DNA of 64,000 nucleotides from Paeniglutamicibacter kerguelensis (GCF_017876535.1 NZ_JAGIOF010000001.1:2046001-2110000); one strand, 5' to 3'. Positions 1 through 8,654 are shown, counted from the first letter of the stretch. The notes: a model not told the origin generated them from the sequence alone. Numbers and translations: made by a program.

Positions 1-1584
1 GCGCACGGTGCGGCCCAGGCCGGCCTCCCCGCGTTCGGTGGAGGCCAGTCCCCCGCCCAGGTGGACCTGGAATCCGGGGGTCTGCCCGCCGTTGCCGTCG
101 GGCAGCAGCTGTCCCTTGAGCCCGATGTCCGCGGTCTGGATGCGGGCGCAGGAGTTCGGGCAGCCGTTCACGTGCAGGCTCAGGGACTTCGGCAGGCGCA
201 CCGCCGACTTGGCGGCAAAGCGCGCCTCCAGCTCGGCGACCGCGGCGATGGTGGTGTCCTTGGTGTCCACGATCGCCAGCTTGCAGAACTCGATGCCGGT
301 GCAGGCGATCGCGGAGCGGCGGAAGATCGTCGGCGCCGTGGCCAGGCCCAGCGCGTCGAGTTCCGCGGCGGCCGCCTTCACCGATTCCGCGGGGATGTCC
401 AGGGCCAGCAGCTTCTGGTGCGGGGTGGTGCGCAGCCGCGAGGAGCCGTGGCGCTCCAGCAGGTCGGCGAGCTCCAGCAGCAGCGTGCCGGAGAGCCGGC
501 CGGCGTTGGGGCTGGCGCCGATGAAGTAGCGCCCGTCCTTCTGCTCGTGGATGCCCACGTGGTCCCCGGGCGTGGTCGGCTTCTCCGGCGCGTCCCCGTC
601 GGGCAGCGCGTAACCGAGGTATTCCTCCTCCAGCACCTGGCGGAACTTCGCCGGTCCCCAGTCGGCCATCAGGAACTTCAGCCGCGCCTTGTTGCGCAGC
701 CGGCGGTAGCCGTAGTCGCGGAAGATCGAGACCACGCCCAGCCACACCTCGGCGGCCACCTCGGCGGAGACAAAGACTCCCAGCCGCTCGGCCAGCCGGG
801 CGTTGGTGGACAGGCCGCCGCCGACCCACAGGTCGTAGCCCGGGCCGTGCTCGGGGTGGATGACGGCGATGAGCGCGATGTCGTTGATTTCGTGCACGAC
901 GTCCTGCGAGGGGTGCCCGGAGATCGCCGTCTTGAACTTGCGCGGCAGGTTCGCCAGCTCCGGGTCGCCGATGAAGCGGTTGCGGATCTCGCGGATCACC
1001 GGGGTCGGGTCCAGGATCTCGTCCTTCGCGATGCCCGCCACCGGGGACCCGAGGATGACCCGGGGCACGTCGCCGCAGGCCTCGGTGGTGTCCAGCCCGA
1101 CGGCCTCGAGCCGCCGCCAGATCTCCGGGACGTCCACCACGTCGATCCAGTGCAGCTGGATGTTCTGCCGGTCGGTCACGTCCGCGGAGTCGCGGGCGAA
1201 GTCGCGGGAAATCTGCCCGATGGTGCGCAGCTGGTCGGTGGTCAGCGTGCCGCCGTCGATGCGCACGCGCAGCATGAAGTAGCGGTCCTCGAGCTCGTGC
1301 GGCTCAAGGGTGGCGGTCTTGCCGCCGTCGATGCCGGGCTTGCGCTGGGTGTAGAGGCCCCACCAGCGGAAGCGGCCGTGCAGGTCGGTGGGGTCGATCG
1401 AGTCGAACCCCCCGTGGGCGTAGACGGTTTCGATGCGCTCGCGCACGTTCAGCCCGTTGTCGTCCGCCTTGAACGCCTCGTTGGGGTTCAGCGGCGCGGT
1501 GCCGTCGATCTTCCACTGTCCGTGTGGCTTGGCCGCCGGGCGGGCGGGCCGGGTGCGGGCCGGGGTGTCGGTTGCCTGTGTCAT
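1..1584 (-). CDS. Siroheme-dependent sulfite/nitrite reductase (3' end outside window)
   Basis: Assimilatory reductase of the ferredoxin-dependent family, expected to reduce sulfite to sulfide, or nitrite to ammonia, with siroheme and a [4Fe-4S] cluster. The ATG is at 1584 and 528 codons are visible before the window ends. The cluster/siroheme cysteines are present as C428-x5-C434 (ACTGIEFC) and C475-x3-C479 (NGCPNSC). The early motif QLHWI, typical of the nitrite/sulfite reductase half-domain, is also present. It lies 75 bp downstream of a sirohydrochlorin chelatase on the same strand, so the cofactor-maker and the cofactor-user are probably co-transcribed. The family cannot be split into sulfite or nitrite users from this fragment; many actinobacterial annotations call this type SirA. 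The C-terminus is not visible. Confidence 0.93.
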   Translation of the reverse strand, partial: MTQATDTPARTRPARPAAKPHGQWKIDGTAPLNPNEAFKADDNGLNVRERIETVYAHGGFDSIDPTDLHGRFRWWGLYTQRKPGIDGGKTATLEPHELEDRYFMLRVRIDGGTLTTDQLRTIGQISRDFARDSADVTDRQNIQLHWIDVVDVPEIWRRLEAVGLDTTEACGDVPRVILGSPVAGIAKDEILDPTPVIREIRNRFIGDPELANLPRKFKTAISGHPSQDVVHEINDIALIAVIHPEHGPGYDLWVGGGLSTNARLAERLGVFVSAEVAAEVWLGVVSIFRDYGYRRLRNKARLKFLMADWGPAKFRQVLEEEYLGYALPDGDAPEKPTTPGDHVGIHEQKDGRYFIGASPNAGRLSGTLLLELADLLERHGSSRLRTTPHQKLLALDIPAESVKAAAAELDALGLATAPTIFRRSAIACTGIEFCKLAIVDTKDTTIAAVAELEARFAAKSAVRLPKSLSLHVNGCPNSCARIQTADIGLKGQLLPDGNGGQTPGFQVHLGGGLASTERGEAGLGRTVR

Positions 1585-1659
1585 GCCCCGACTTTATGGC
1601 CGGCCCGAGGCGGCCCGCCAGCGCCCCCGACCCGCAACGTCATCTCGTCACACGGCGAC

Positions 1660-2421
1660 CTATTCGGTGTCGGCGGACCCCTCGCCGAGGGCCTCCGCAA
1701 GTCTTCCGGCGACACATTTCGCGATTGTTACGGACGGCAGCAGTGCGCCGGAAACATAGTCCGCCCCGGCGCTGGCCAGCCTGTCGTGGAAGAACCCGGG
1801 GGCCAGCAGGAAGGAAGCGATGCCGACCCTCGAGGCCCCGGCCGCGCGCGCAGCGGCAACCGCCTCGGGCACCGACGGCGTGGCGGCGGAGCAGTACGCC
1901 ACGGTGACGGCCCCACCCAGGAAGTCGGCCAGGTGCCCGGCCATCCGGGCGGCCTGCCGCGCCCCGGCCTCGATGCGCGTGCCCGCCGCGGCGAACACCA
2001 CCGCGTCGCCGGGACGGTGGCCGGCCTCGGCCAGCCGCTGCGCCAGCACCTCGGCCATGCGCGCATCGGGGCCGATCGGCGCGGCGGTGCGGGCCTGCGC
2101 GCGGGTGGCCACCGCTTCGGCGATGTCCACCGAGGTGTGGAAGCCCTCGGAGAGCAGCAGCGGGGCGACGATGGCATCCTCGCCGGGAGGCAGCGAGGCC
2201 AGCACCGCCCCGAGCCGGGGTTCCTGCACGTCGACGTAGGCCTCGTGGACCAGCGCGTGGATGCCGTCGGCGGCAAGCACCGCGGCCAGGTCCTCGCGCA
2301 GGTCGTTCACCAGCAGGCGGCCGGCGGGGTTGTCGGTGCCGTGGGCGCAGGCAACCACGTGCAGCGGCCGTTGCCCGGTGGAAACTTCTTCGTGCTGGTC
2401 AGGTGAATTCCGTGGTGACAT
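1660..2421 (-). CDS. Sirohydrochlorin chelatase, CbiX/SirB family
   Basis: Inserts ferrous iron (siroheme) or cobalt (cobalamin branch) into sirohydrochlorin in the cytoplasm. The 253-residue protein has the two repeated half-domains of the CbiX family. Likely metal-binding histidines are H27 in CAHGTDNPAG and H95 in LLLSEGFHTS. It is read just upstream of the siroheme reductase on the same strand, so iron insertion for siroheme is the likelier role. The ATG at 2421 has no Shine-Dalgarno sequence, but a TAGGCT box ends six bases upstream, so the transcript may be leaderless. Family assignment is firm; the metal is inferred from context only. Confidence 0.88.
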   Translation of the reverse strand: MSPRNSPDQHEEVSTGQRPLHVVACAHGTDNPAGRLLVNDLREDLAAVLAADGIHALVHEAYVDVQEPRLGAVLASLPPGEDAIVAPLLLSEGFHTSVDIAEAVATRAQARTAAPIGPDARMAEVLAQRLAEAGHRPGDAVVFAAAGTRIEAGARQAARMAGHLADFLGGAVTVAYCSAATPSVPEAVAAARAAGASRVGIASFLLAPGFFHDRLASAGADYVSGALLPSVTIAKCVAGRLAEALGEGSADTE

Positions 2422-2427
2422 GACCGA

Positions 2428-2457
2428 AGCCTAACCATCGCCGGCGGAGTGTCCCAA
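2428..2457 (-). promoter_or_regulatory. Promoter of the sirB/reductase pair, apparently leaderless
   Basis: On the minus strand TTGGGA (2452-2457) and TAGGCT (2428-2433) are 18 bp apart. The -10 box ends six bases before the ATG at 2421, so transcription should begin at or next to the A of the start codon. Confidence 0.5.
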
Positions 2458-2589
2458 GCACCGTGTCGTTTCGTTGCCCGTGACACACTATTCTCTGGTG
2501 TGCCGATCCCCCGTCATGCATCGCGCCGGCACCGGTGCACCGCGGCCGCCAAGGCACCAAGGCCTCCAACAACAGGGAAAGGATCCGCA

Positions 2590-3348
2590 TTGGGCACAAT
2601 CCCGGCCTTTTCCGGGTTCCTCGAGTCGCTCACCGGCACCGAGGAGACCGATGAGCGCGGCCGGCGTCTGGAGCTGGGCCATGCACTCCTGCGCTTGCTC
2701 GATGCCGACTTCTTCGCTTCCTGCCGGATCAGGCCCGACGATTTCTTCGCCGCCCCGGTGTGGATCAATATGTCCGATGCGAACATGCGCAACTACCTTG
2801 GCCATTTCCAGTTCCACGACCCGCTCACGCCCAGGATGCGCTCCGCGGGCCGCGCCGTCCGCGTCTTCGACGCCATCGCCCCCGCGCGCTTGCTGGACAC
2901 CGAGTTCCACAACGATTTCCTGGCCGTCGACGGGCTCGTCGAGGGGATGAACTACTTTCCCGCGCGCTCGGTCCCGGGGACCCTGGACCTGCGCATCTGG
3001 CGTGCGGCGGGCCGCGCGCCGTTCAACGACGAGGAAGTCCGCCTGCTCCAGGCCGGCGGCGAGCTGATCCAACGCTTGCTGCCCGCGGACGGCCACCCGC
3101 CGGACGGTGCCGGGCTCCCCGAGGGGCTGGAGACGCTCACCGCGCGGGAACGGGAGGTGGCCTTCGCCGTGGCGCGTGGCTTGAGCGACCGCCGGGCATG
3201 CGCCGAACTCGGCTGCTCGATGGGCACCCTGCGCACCCACCTGTCCCGGGTCTTTGCCAAGCTCGGGGTCGGCAGCCGCAGCGAACTTGCCGCATTGTTG
3301 GCCCCGCGGCCCGGGGGTCAAGTCGGCAGAATTGCCGATGGTGCATGA
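2590..3348 (+). CDS. LuxR-type helix-turn-helix regulator
   Basis: Cytoplasmic DNA-binding regulator of 252 residues. The C-terminal ~60 residues form a LuxR HTH (LTAREREVAFAVARGLS, then the recognition helix around MGTLRTHLSRVFAKLGV). The N-terminal ~170 residues resemble a PAS/GAF-like ligand domain, with segments such as FHDPLTPRM and EFHNDFLAVDG; no receiver-domain aspartate pattern is seen. I chose the TTG at 2590 because GGAAAGGA lies about seven bases upstream; the same frame stays open back to 2449 but without a ribosome site. The amidase gene follows 76 bp downstream on the same strand and is a plausible target or operon partner. No autoinducer synthase is nearby, so the ligand is unknown. 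Confidence 0.72.
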   Translation: MGTIPAFSGFLESLTGTEETDERGRRLELGHALLRLLDADFFASCRIRPDDFFAAPVWINMSDANMRNYLGHFQFHDPLTPRMRSAGRAVRVFDAIAPARLLDTEFHNDFLAVDGLVEGMNYFPARSVPGTLDLRIWRAAGRAPFNDEEVRLLQAGGELIQRLLPADGHPPDGAGLPEGLETLTAREREVAFAVARGLSDRRACAELGCSMGTLRTHLSRVFAKLGVGSRSELAALLAPRPGGQVGRIADGA

Positions 3349-3424
3349 TGCGATTCACGCATAGGCTCGTGCCCGGCAGGGTTCCCCACGGGAACTTCCC
3401 CCTACACACCCCTGAGGACACGGC

Positions 3425-4726
3425 ATGAGCGACGATCTGGACCCCGGAATCTGGACCCACCGACCCCCGGAAGCCGCGCCTTCGGCATCCTCCGGCTCGT
3501 CGTCCTCCGCCTCGTCGTCCTCCGCCTCGTCGTCCTCCGCCTCCGCGGATCTTGCCGGCGGATTCGACTTCGCGGTCAAGGCGAACATCGAGGTGCGCGG
3601 AATGCCGGCGAACGCCGCCAGCCCCGTCTTCGGCGGGCATCTGGCGGACGCCGACGCCCTGGTGGTTGCCGCGCTCAAGCGGCACGGAGGGCGCGTCGCC
3701 GGCCTGACCAACATGCATGAGCTGGCGTTCGGGATCACCAGCAACAACGCCGCCTTCGGTCCGGTGCGCAACCCCTTTGATCCCCTACGTTCGGCCGGCG
3801 GATCCAGCGGCGGCAGCGCGGCGGCGGTTGCCGCGGGCCTGGTCCCGGTGTCGCTGGGCACGGACACCGGCGGCTCGATTTCGGTTCCCGCCGCATCGTG
3901 CGGCGTGGTCGGCTTCCGCCCGAGCACCGGGCGTTGGCCCATTGACGGCACGATCGGCTTGTCCTGGTCGCGCGACACCGTCGGCGTGCATGCCCGCAGC
4001 GTCGCCCACGCGGCGCGGATCGATGCCTGGGTGTCCCACGAGCCGGAGACCGCATGGGACGGGCCCCTTCCGGTGGTCGGCGTGCCCACTGCGTTCCGGA
4101 GGGACCTGGATCCCTCCGTGGAGCTGCGCTTCAACCAGGTGCTTGCGGAACTGTCGGGGCATGTCAGCATCGTCGACGTCGACCTGGATCCGGTGTTCGC
4201 GCTGACGGATGCCGCGCAGTGGGACTTGGTGGGCTGGGAGGCCCCGCGCCTGCTCGCCGCCTACTTGGCCGCCGCGGAAGACCTCGCTCCCCGGGAAGCT
4301 TGGGAGCAGGTGGTGGCCCGCGCGGTCTCGCCCGATGTCCGGGGCATCCTGGAGAACTATGCGGCGCACCCGGTGTCCCCGGATGCCTATGCGGCGGCCC
4401 GCGGGCTCATGGAATCCGCGCGGGACGAATATGCCCGCGTGTTGGAGTCCTCCGGCGTTGCCATGTTGCTCTTCCCGACGATGCCGACGGTTCCGCAGCC
4501 CGTTGGCGATGACACCGTCGTCGAGCACCTGGGCGAGTCGGTGCCGCTCTTCCCGCTGATGACCAGGCACACGGGTCCGGGAACGGTCCTGGGCGTTCCG
4601 TCGGTGACGCTTCCTGCGGGACTGACGGCACGGGGCCTGCCCGTGGGCATCACGCTCCAGGGTGCCGCCCACCGGGACCGGGACTTATTGGCGCTTGCCG
4701 CCCGCGTGGAGGAGATGCTTGCCTAG
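3425..4726 (+). CDS. Amidase-signature hydrolase with low-complexity N-terminus
   Basis: Hydrolyses an amide bond through the Ser-cisSer-Lys triad of the amidase signature family; the substrate is unknown. Visible catalytic elements are K52 (FAVKANIEV), the cis-Ser in GGSSGGS (residues 125-131) and the nucleophile S151 in TDTGGSISVP. The ~40 residues before the core are unusual: family members normally carry a helical segment here, but this protein has a serine/alanine-rich stretch encoded by three perfect 15-bp repeats. The ATG at 3425 has TGAGGAC seven bases upstream. The stop overlaps that of the convergent DUF488 gene within a shared CTAG. The closest relatives are probably the indoleacetamide/mandelamide hydrolase types, but this cannot be settled by reading. 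Confidence 0.82.
   Translation: MSDDLDPGIWTHRPPEAAPSASSGSSSSASSSSASSSSASADLAGGFDFAVKANIEVRGMPANAASPVFGGHLADADALVVAALKRHGGRVAGLTNMHELAFGITSNNAAFGPVRNPFDPLRSAGGSSGGSAAAVAAGLVPVSLGTDTGGSISVPAASCGVVGFRPSTGRWPIDGTIGLSWSRDTVGVHARSVAHAARIDAWVSHEPETAWDGPLPVVGVPTAFRRDLDPSVELRFNQVLAELSGHVSIVDVDLDPVFALTDAAQWDLVGWEAPRLLAAYLAAAEDLAPREAWEQVVARAVSPDVRGILENYAAHPVSPDAYAAARGLMESARDEYARVLESSGVAMLLFPTMPTVPQPVGDDTVVEHLGESVPLFPLMTRHTGPGTVLGVPSVTLPAGLTARGLPVGITLQGAAHRDRDLLALAARVEEMLA
3496..3540 (+). repeat. Three perfect 15-bp tandem repeats in the amidase gene
   Basis: The unit CTCGTCGTCCTCCGC occurs three times without mismatch and encodes a run of serine with alanine. Because 15 is a multiple of three, slippage would change linker length without breaking the frame. 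Confidence 0.95.
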
Positions 4727-5091
4727 CCGGCCGCGGCCTGCCGTGCGTTGAGGTAGTCCAGCAGGACCAGTGCGTGGTTGCGCTCCGGGTTGCGGGCCGC
4801 GAAGAGCAGCACCACGTCCGGGTGTTCCGCGGCCAGGCCCAGCAGGCGATCGGCTCCGGCCGCCGCGGAGCCGGATTCCAGCTCCTGCACATAGTGGTCG
4901 CGGAATTCCTCATAGCGCTCCGCCATGTGGTTGAAGGCCACGCGCAGTTCGGGCGACGGGGCCGCGTCCTTGGCCCAGTCGTCCAGCTGCGCCCGTTCCT
5001 TGCTGAGCCCGCGGGGCCAGAGTCGGTCAACCAGCACCCGGAAACCGCCGTCCGGGTCGTCGTATGCGCGCATGATGCGAAAAGTGCCCAT
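4723..5091 (-). CDS. DUF488 family protein
   Basis: A 122-residue cytoplasmic protein of the DUF488 family (YeaO-like). It shows the characteristic RVLVDRLWPRGLSKE segment near residues 18-32 and LFAARNPERNHALVLLDYL near the C-terminus. No biochemical role is established for the family. The gene converges on the amidase, with stops overlapping in CTAG, and is downstream of the ROK repressor on the same strand with a 61-bp gap. The ATG at 5091 has a TAGGGT box ending exactly six bases upstream. An AGGA also touches the ATG, too close to act as a normal ribosome site, so a leaderless transcript is likely. Confidence 0.8.
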   Translation of the reverse strand: MGTFRIMRAYDDPDGGFRVLVDRLWPRGLSKERAQLDDWAKDAAPSPELRVAFNHMAERYEEFRDHYVQELESGSAAAGADRLLGLAAEHPDVVLLFAARNPERNHALVLLDYLNARQAAAG

Positions 5092-5097
5092 TCCTGA

Positions 5098-5103
5098 ACC
5101 CTA
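5098..5103 (-). promoter_or_regulatory. Candidate -10 box (TAGGGT) six bases before the DUF488 start
   Basis: TAGGGT followed by six bases and then the ATG at 5091. This spacing recurs at several genes in the window and fits leaderless transcription. No convincing -35 is seen. Confidence 0.4.
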
Positions 5104-5152
5104 GACCGGCCCGGCCGTTTCCTCCAGCCACCCCCGTGACGCCACCATGGCG

Positions 5153-6349
5153 CTACCCGAACGCGTATTTCTGGATGGCCACCGCCGCCGCGCCGCTTGC
5201 CCACTGGTCGAACTCCCCCGAAAGGACAGAGATCCGCACCTCGCTTGCCTCCGGATCCCGGTCGGCGGCAAGGGCAGTGCGCACGCTCTGCTCGTACCTG
5301 TTGAACAGCTCGATGCCTTCCCCTCCAAGGACCACTACGTTGACCATGGTCAGGTTCGCGGCGGCGGCAAGGAATCGTCCCAGCGCGTGTGCGGACGCCT
5401 GCAATACGGAGTGGGCCACCTTGTTGCCGGCATCCGCCAGCTCAAATGCCTCCCCGTATCCGACATCGCGCTGCAATGCGGTGGAAATCTGCGCGCAGAT
5501 GCTGGGAATAGTGAGCATTGCCGTGGAGCAGCCGCGGTGCCCCTCGAGGCACAACGGGCCGTTTGGATCCAGGGGAAAATGGCCGCCCAGGCCCAGACCC
5601 GTGTCCCGTCCGCGCACCACCTGCCGGTGCATGGCCAATCCGTACCCGACACCGGCGCCGATCGTCACCACGGCGAAATCCGCCACCTCGCGTCCCACGC
5701 CGAACCACTGTTCGGCAGCGACAAGCGCGGTCACGTCGTTTTCGACCAGCACCGGCAGGCCCGTGCGCTGACCCAGCAGGTCTCCCAGCGGAACATTGCG
5801 CCAGTCCAGGAACGGCGCGCGCTCGACGAGAACCCCTCCGGATATCTGGCCGCCGATGGATATGCCGACCCCGGAGACTTGCCGGCCCGCTCGCGAGCAG
5901 AGATCGCCGATCAGGTCCACCAGGGCATCGAGCACGTCCCCCACCTCGCGGGCCGGAAGTTCGCGCGCACCACTGACCAGGGAATTGGCACGCAGGTCGG
6001 TGAGCACGCCTTGCGCCATCTTGCCGGTGATCTTGATGCCAACGAAGAACCTGGCCTCCTGGCGGATATCGAGCAATCGGATGGGGCGTCCGACGCTTCC
6101 GTCGAGAATCAGGTCGCTCTCGCGCACGATTCCCGCATCCAGCAGCGGCTTGCTCAGACGGGTCAGGCTTGCGGGACTGAGCTTCAGTCGCTGCGAGAGC
6201 TCTCCGCGCGAGCTGGGGCCATGGATCAGAATCGCCCGCGCCACTTCCAGCTCCGGTTCACTGAGCAATAGCGCCCGTTGGTCTTGAGGCCCGACGGACC
6301 AACTACGCGCGGGTGCTTTGTCGCTACTGGTTGCGGCTTCCGTTGACAT
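5153..6349 (-). CDS. ROK-family transcriptional repressor of the glycoside locus
   Basis: A 398-residue repressor: N-terminal winged helix (roughly residues 30-95, SRGELSQRLKLSPASLTRLS) followed by a ROK sugar-binding/kinase-like domain (GVGISIGGQI; VENDVTALVAAEQWFG). It is divergent from the alpha-galactosidase gene across a 148-bp AT-rich gap, so it probably represses that operon and itself, and is relieved by a sugar. The usual ROK zinc motif CxCGxxGC reads CLEGHRGC here, so the middle cysteine is replaced by glutamate, which may weaken or alter zinc binding. The ATG at 6349 has TAAACT six bases upstream and no Shine-Dalgarno sequence. The inducer is inferred from the neighbouring enzymes. 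Confidence 0.85.
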   Translation of the reverse strand: MSTEAATSSDKAPARSWSVGPQDQRALLLSEPELEVARAILIHGPSSRGELSQRLKLSPASLTRLSKPLLDAGIVRESDLILDGSVGRPIRLLDIRQEARFFVGIKITGKMAQGVLTDLRANSLVSGARELPAREVGDVLDALVDLIGDLCSRAGRQVSGVGISIGGQISGGVLVERAPFLDWRNVPLGDLLGQRTGLPVLVENDVTALVAAEQWFGVGREVADFAVVTIGAGVGYGLAMHRQVVRGRDTGLGLGGHFPLDPNGPLCLEGHRGCSTAMLTIPSICAQISTALQRDVGYGEAFELADAGNKVAHSVLQASAHALGRFLAAAANLTMVNVVVLGGEGIELFNRYEQSVRTALAADRDPEASEVRISVLSGEFDQWASGAAAVAIQKYAFG

Positions 6350-6355
6350 GCGAAC

Positions 6356-6361
6356 AGTTTA
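6356..6361 (-). promoter_or_regulatory. Candidate -10 box of the ROK gene (leaderless spacing)
   Basis: TAAACT ends six bases before the ATG at 6349 on the minus strand. The flanking sequence is AT-rich, with the self-complementary ATAATTAT just upstream, which may be an autoregulatory site. Confidence 0.4.
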
Positions 6362-6461
6362 TTTCATTTTGGTCATAATTATCGATCCAACCCGCCGAAA
6401 ATCCCCTCCGCACTTGCACACCCGACTGCTGGCTGACACTTCCCGACGGCAATTGTGGCGC

Positions 6462-6491
6462 TTGACACACCGATTAGTTTTGGAGTAAAAA
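6462..6491 (+). promoter_or_regulatory. Promoter of the glycoside operon
   Basis: TTGACA (6462-6467), an 18-bp spacer, then TAAAAA (6486-6491), ending six bases before the ATG at 6498. Transcription would start at or next to the start codon. A GGAG at 6482-6485 lies 12 bases from the ATG, which is far for a ribosome site and is inside the predicted promoter. Confidence 0.55.
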
Positions 6492-6496
6492 TAATC
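6472..6496 (+). promoter_or_regulatory. Likely ROK operator overlapping the -10 and the start
   Basis: Inverted repeat GATTAGTTTT, five-base centre GGAGT, then AAAAATAATC; nine of ten positions are complementary. The AT-rich half-sites with a short spacer resemble NagC/XylR-type ROK operators. It covers the spacer end and -10 and stops two bases before the ATG, so a bound repressor would block polymerase. Confidence 0.6.
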
Positions 6497-6497
6497 A

Positions 6498-8645
6498 ATG
6501 ACCTCCACAGCCCAGCCATTCGCTCCGTACCATCAGCTCCACCGCGGCGGCACTTCAGTCATCCTCGACGCGACCACCGCCGGAATGCCAACGATCATTC
6601 ATTGGGGCCCCGACACCGGTGAGCTCAACGAAAGCGAGCTGCAGGATCTTGCAAGCGCGGCCCGCCCGCAACGCGTCTCCGGCGGGATCGACCAGCCTGC
6701 CCGGTTGGACGTTTTCCCCCAGGAACGCTTCGGATGGCAGCACGGTCCGGCGCTCGAGGGCCACCGAGCGTCCCGGTCTTGGGCCACCGCACTGACCACC
6801 AAAGGGATTCAAGCCAGCGAGCACGGCCTGTCCATCAGTGCCGATGACCCGGTCGCGCACCTCAAGCTGGTCACCGAGCTCGAACTCAGCGCAAACGGCA
6901 TACTCTCCCAGCGCCACACCCTGACGAACACCGGATCCGACGCCTACCTGGTCAACAGGCTCTCCGTCGTGTTTCCGCTCCCGCACACCGCCACGACGAT
7001 CCAGGACAGCACCGGCCGCCACCTCAAGGAGCGCAGCGCCCAGCGCCGCCCCCTGACGATCGGCTCGCACGTGCGGGAAAGCCGACGCGGCCGCCCCGGC
7101 GCCGACGCCAGCCTGTTGATGCTGGCCGGAGAAGCCCGTTTTGCGCACCGTTCGGGCCTGGTCCACGGCGTGCACCTGGCCTGGAGCGGCAACCACCGGT
7201 TGAGCGCCGAGCGGACCATCACTTCGGACAATTTCATCACCGCCGGGGAACTGCTGCTGCCCGGGGAACTCAGCCTTGAACCGGGCGGCAGCTACAGCAC
7301 CCCGTGGGCATTCGGCTCCTGGGGGCATGGCCTCGACCAGCTCTCGGCCCGTTTCCACCGTGACCTGCGGGCAAGACCCCAGCATCCCCGCACGCCTCGT
7401 CCCGTCACCCTCAATACCTGGGAGGCGGTGTACTTCGACCACGACCTGCAGACCCTCAAGGAGCTTGCAGACCAGGCCGCCGTCGTGGGCGTTGAACGCT
7501 TTGTGCTCGATGACGGCTGGTTCAACGGTCGCCGCGACGACACCGCAGGCCTCGGCGACTGGTTTGTCGACCCGGCCGTTTGGCCGCAGGGCCTGTCCCC
7601 GATCATCGACCATGTCGCGGGACTCGGCATGGAGTTCGGGCTCTGGTTCGAACCCGAAATGGTCAACCCGGACAGCGACCTGGCACGCAGCCACCCCGAC
7701 TGGATCCTTCACACGGCCGACCGCTGGCCGGTCAGCGCACGCCAGCAACAGGTCCTGAACATGGCCCATCCCGACTGCTACACATACCTTCTCGAACGCA
7801 TCGACAGCCTGCTCACGCAATACCCCATCTCCTACATCAAGTGGGACCACAACCGCGATCTGCTCGAGGCATCCCACGCGGACAGCGGAACCGCGGCGGT
7901 CCGTGAAACCACCCTGGCGCTATACCGGTTGCTGGGCGAGCTCAAGTCCAGGCACCCGCACCTTGAAATTGAAAGCTGCGCATCCGGCGGCGCCCGCGTC
8001 GACCTGGGCATCCTCGAACACACCGATCGCATCTGGACCTCCGACTGCATCGATCCGATCGAGCGCCTCGACAACCAGGAAAACACCAACCTGCTGGTCC
8101 CCTACGAACTCTTGGGCGCCCACATCGGCGGACCGCGATCCCACTCCACCGGACGCAAGCACGACCTCGGTTTCATGGCGCGCACAGCAATCTTCGGGCA
8201 CTTCGGGATCGAATGGAACATCGCAGGGATCGACGAAAAGCTGTGCGCCGAGCTGGCACGGTGGGTGGACTTCCACAAGGAAAACCGCGGCCTGTTCCAC
8301 GGCGGGGACAGCGTCCATGCGGACCACCCGGACCCGGCCATCGACATCCGCGGCGTGGTTGCCACCGACGCTTCCCGTGCCGTCTTTGCCTTCACGCTGC
8401 GCGAGGCATCCATCACCTACCCCGCCGGAAGGTTCACCCTGCCGGGGCTGGACCCCCATGCCAAGTACCGGGTGCGGCTGAGCGAACCGTTGAACGACGC
8501 GGTGGGCAACGGGCAGTCAGCGCTTTCCTGGGCGCAAATCTCGCATGTCCTAAGCGGCACAGTCCTGGAAACAACGGGGATGCAGTCCCCGGTGCTGTTC
8601 CCCGAACAATCGGTACTGATCATGCTTGATCGCCACGAGGCATAA
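6498..8645 (+). CDS. Alpha-galactosidase, glycoside hydrolase family 36
   Basis: Hydrolyses terminal alpha-1,6-galactose from melibiose, raffinose or stachyose. At 715 residues it has normal bacterial GH36 length. The catalytic nucleophile is D450 in YIKWDHNRD and the acid/base is D516 in WTSDCIDPIERL. The conserved DDGWFNGR and ESCASGGARVDLG segments are present. There is no signal peptide, so it acts in the cytoplasm on imported sugar. It is the first gene of an operon with an ABC importer and a GH13 glucosidase, and is controlled by the divergent ROK repressor. The binding-protein start follows 9 bp downstream. Function is secure; exact substrate preference is inferred. Confidence 0.93.
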   Translation: MTSTAQPFAPYHQLHRGGTSVILDATTAGMPTIIHWGPDTGELNESELQDLASAARPQRVSGGIDQPARLDVFPQERFGWQHGPALEGHRASRSWATALTTKGIQASEHGLSISADDPVAHLKLVTELELSANGILSQRHTLTNTGSDAYLVNRLSVVFPLPHTATTIQDSTGRHLKERSAQRRPLTIGSHVRESRRGRPGADASLLMLAGEARFAHRSGLVHGVHLAWSGNHRLSAERTITSDNFITAGELLLPGELSLEPGGSYSTPWAFGSWGHGLDQLSARFHRDLRARPQHPRTPRPVTLNTWEAVYFDHDLQTLKELADQAAVVGVERFVLDDGWFNGRRDDTAGLGDWFVDPAVWPQGLSPIIDHVAGLGMEFGLWFEPEMVNPDSDLARSHPDWILHTADRWPVSARQQQVLNMAHPDCYTYLLERIDSLLTQYPISYIKWDHNRDLLEASHADSGTAAVRETTLALYRLLGELKSRHPHLEIESCASGGARVDLGILEHTDRIWTSDCIDPIERLDNQENTNLLVPYELLGAHIGGPRSHSTGRKHDLGFMARTAIFGHFGIEWNIAGIDEKLCAELARWVDFHKENRGLFHGGDSVHADHPDPAIDIRGVVATDASRAVFAFTLREASITYPAGRFTLPGLDPHAKYRVRLSEPLNDAVGNGQSALSWAQISHVLSGTVLETTGMQSPVLFPEQSVLIMLDRHEA

Positions 8646-8654
8646 GGAGCACCC

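Noticed and set aside
61..2406. A 781-codon open frame on the plus strand
   Set aside because: It is the shadow of the siroheme reductase and chelatase genes on the other strand; its sequence has no domain and is rich in V, G, Q and R, as such shadows are.
2449..2589. Upstream extension of the LuxR-type protein to 2449
   Set aside because: The extra residues are arginine/proline-rich without conservation signals, and the TTG at 2590 has a proper ribosome site.
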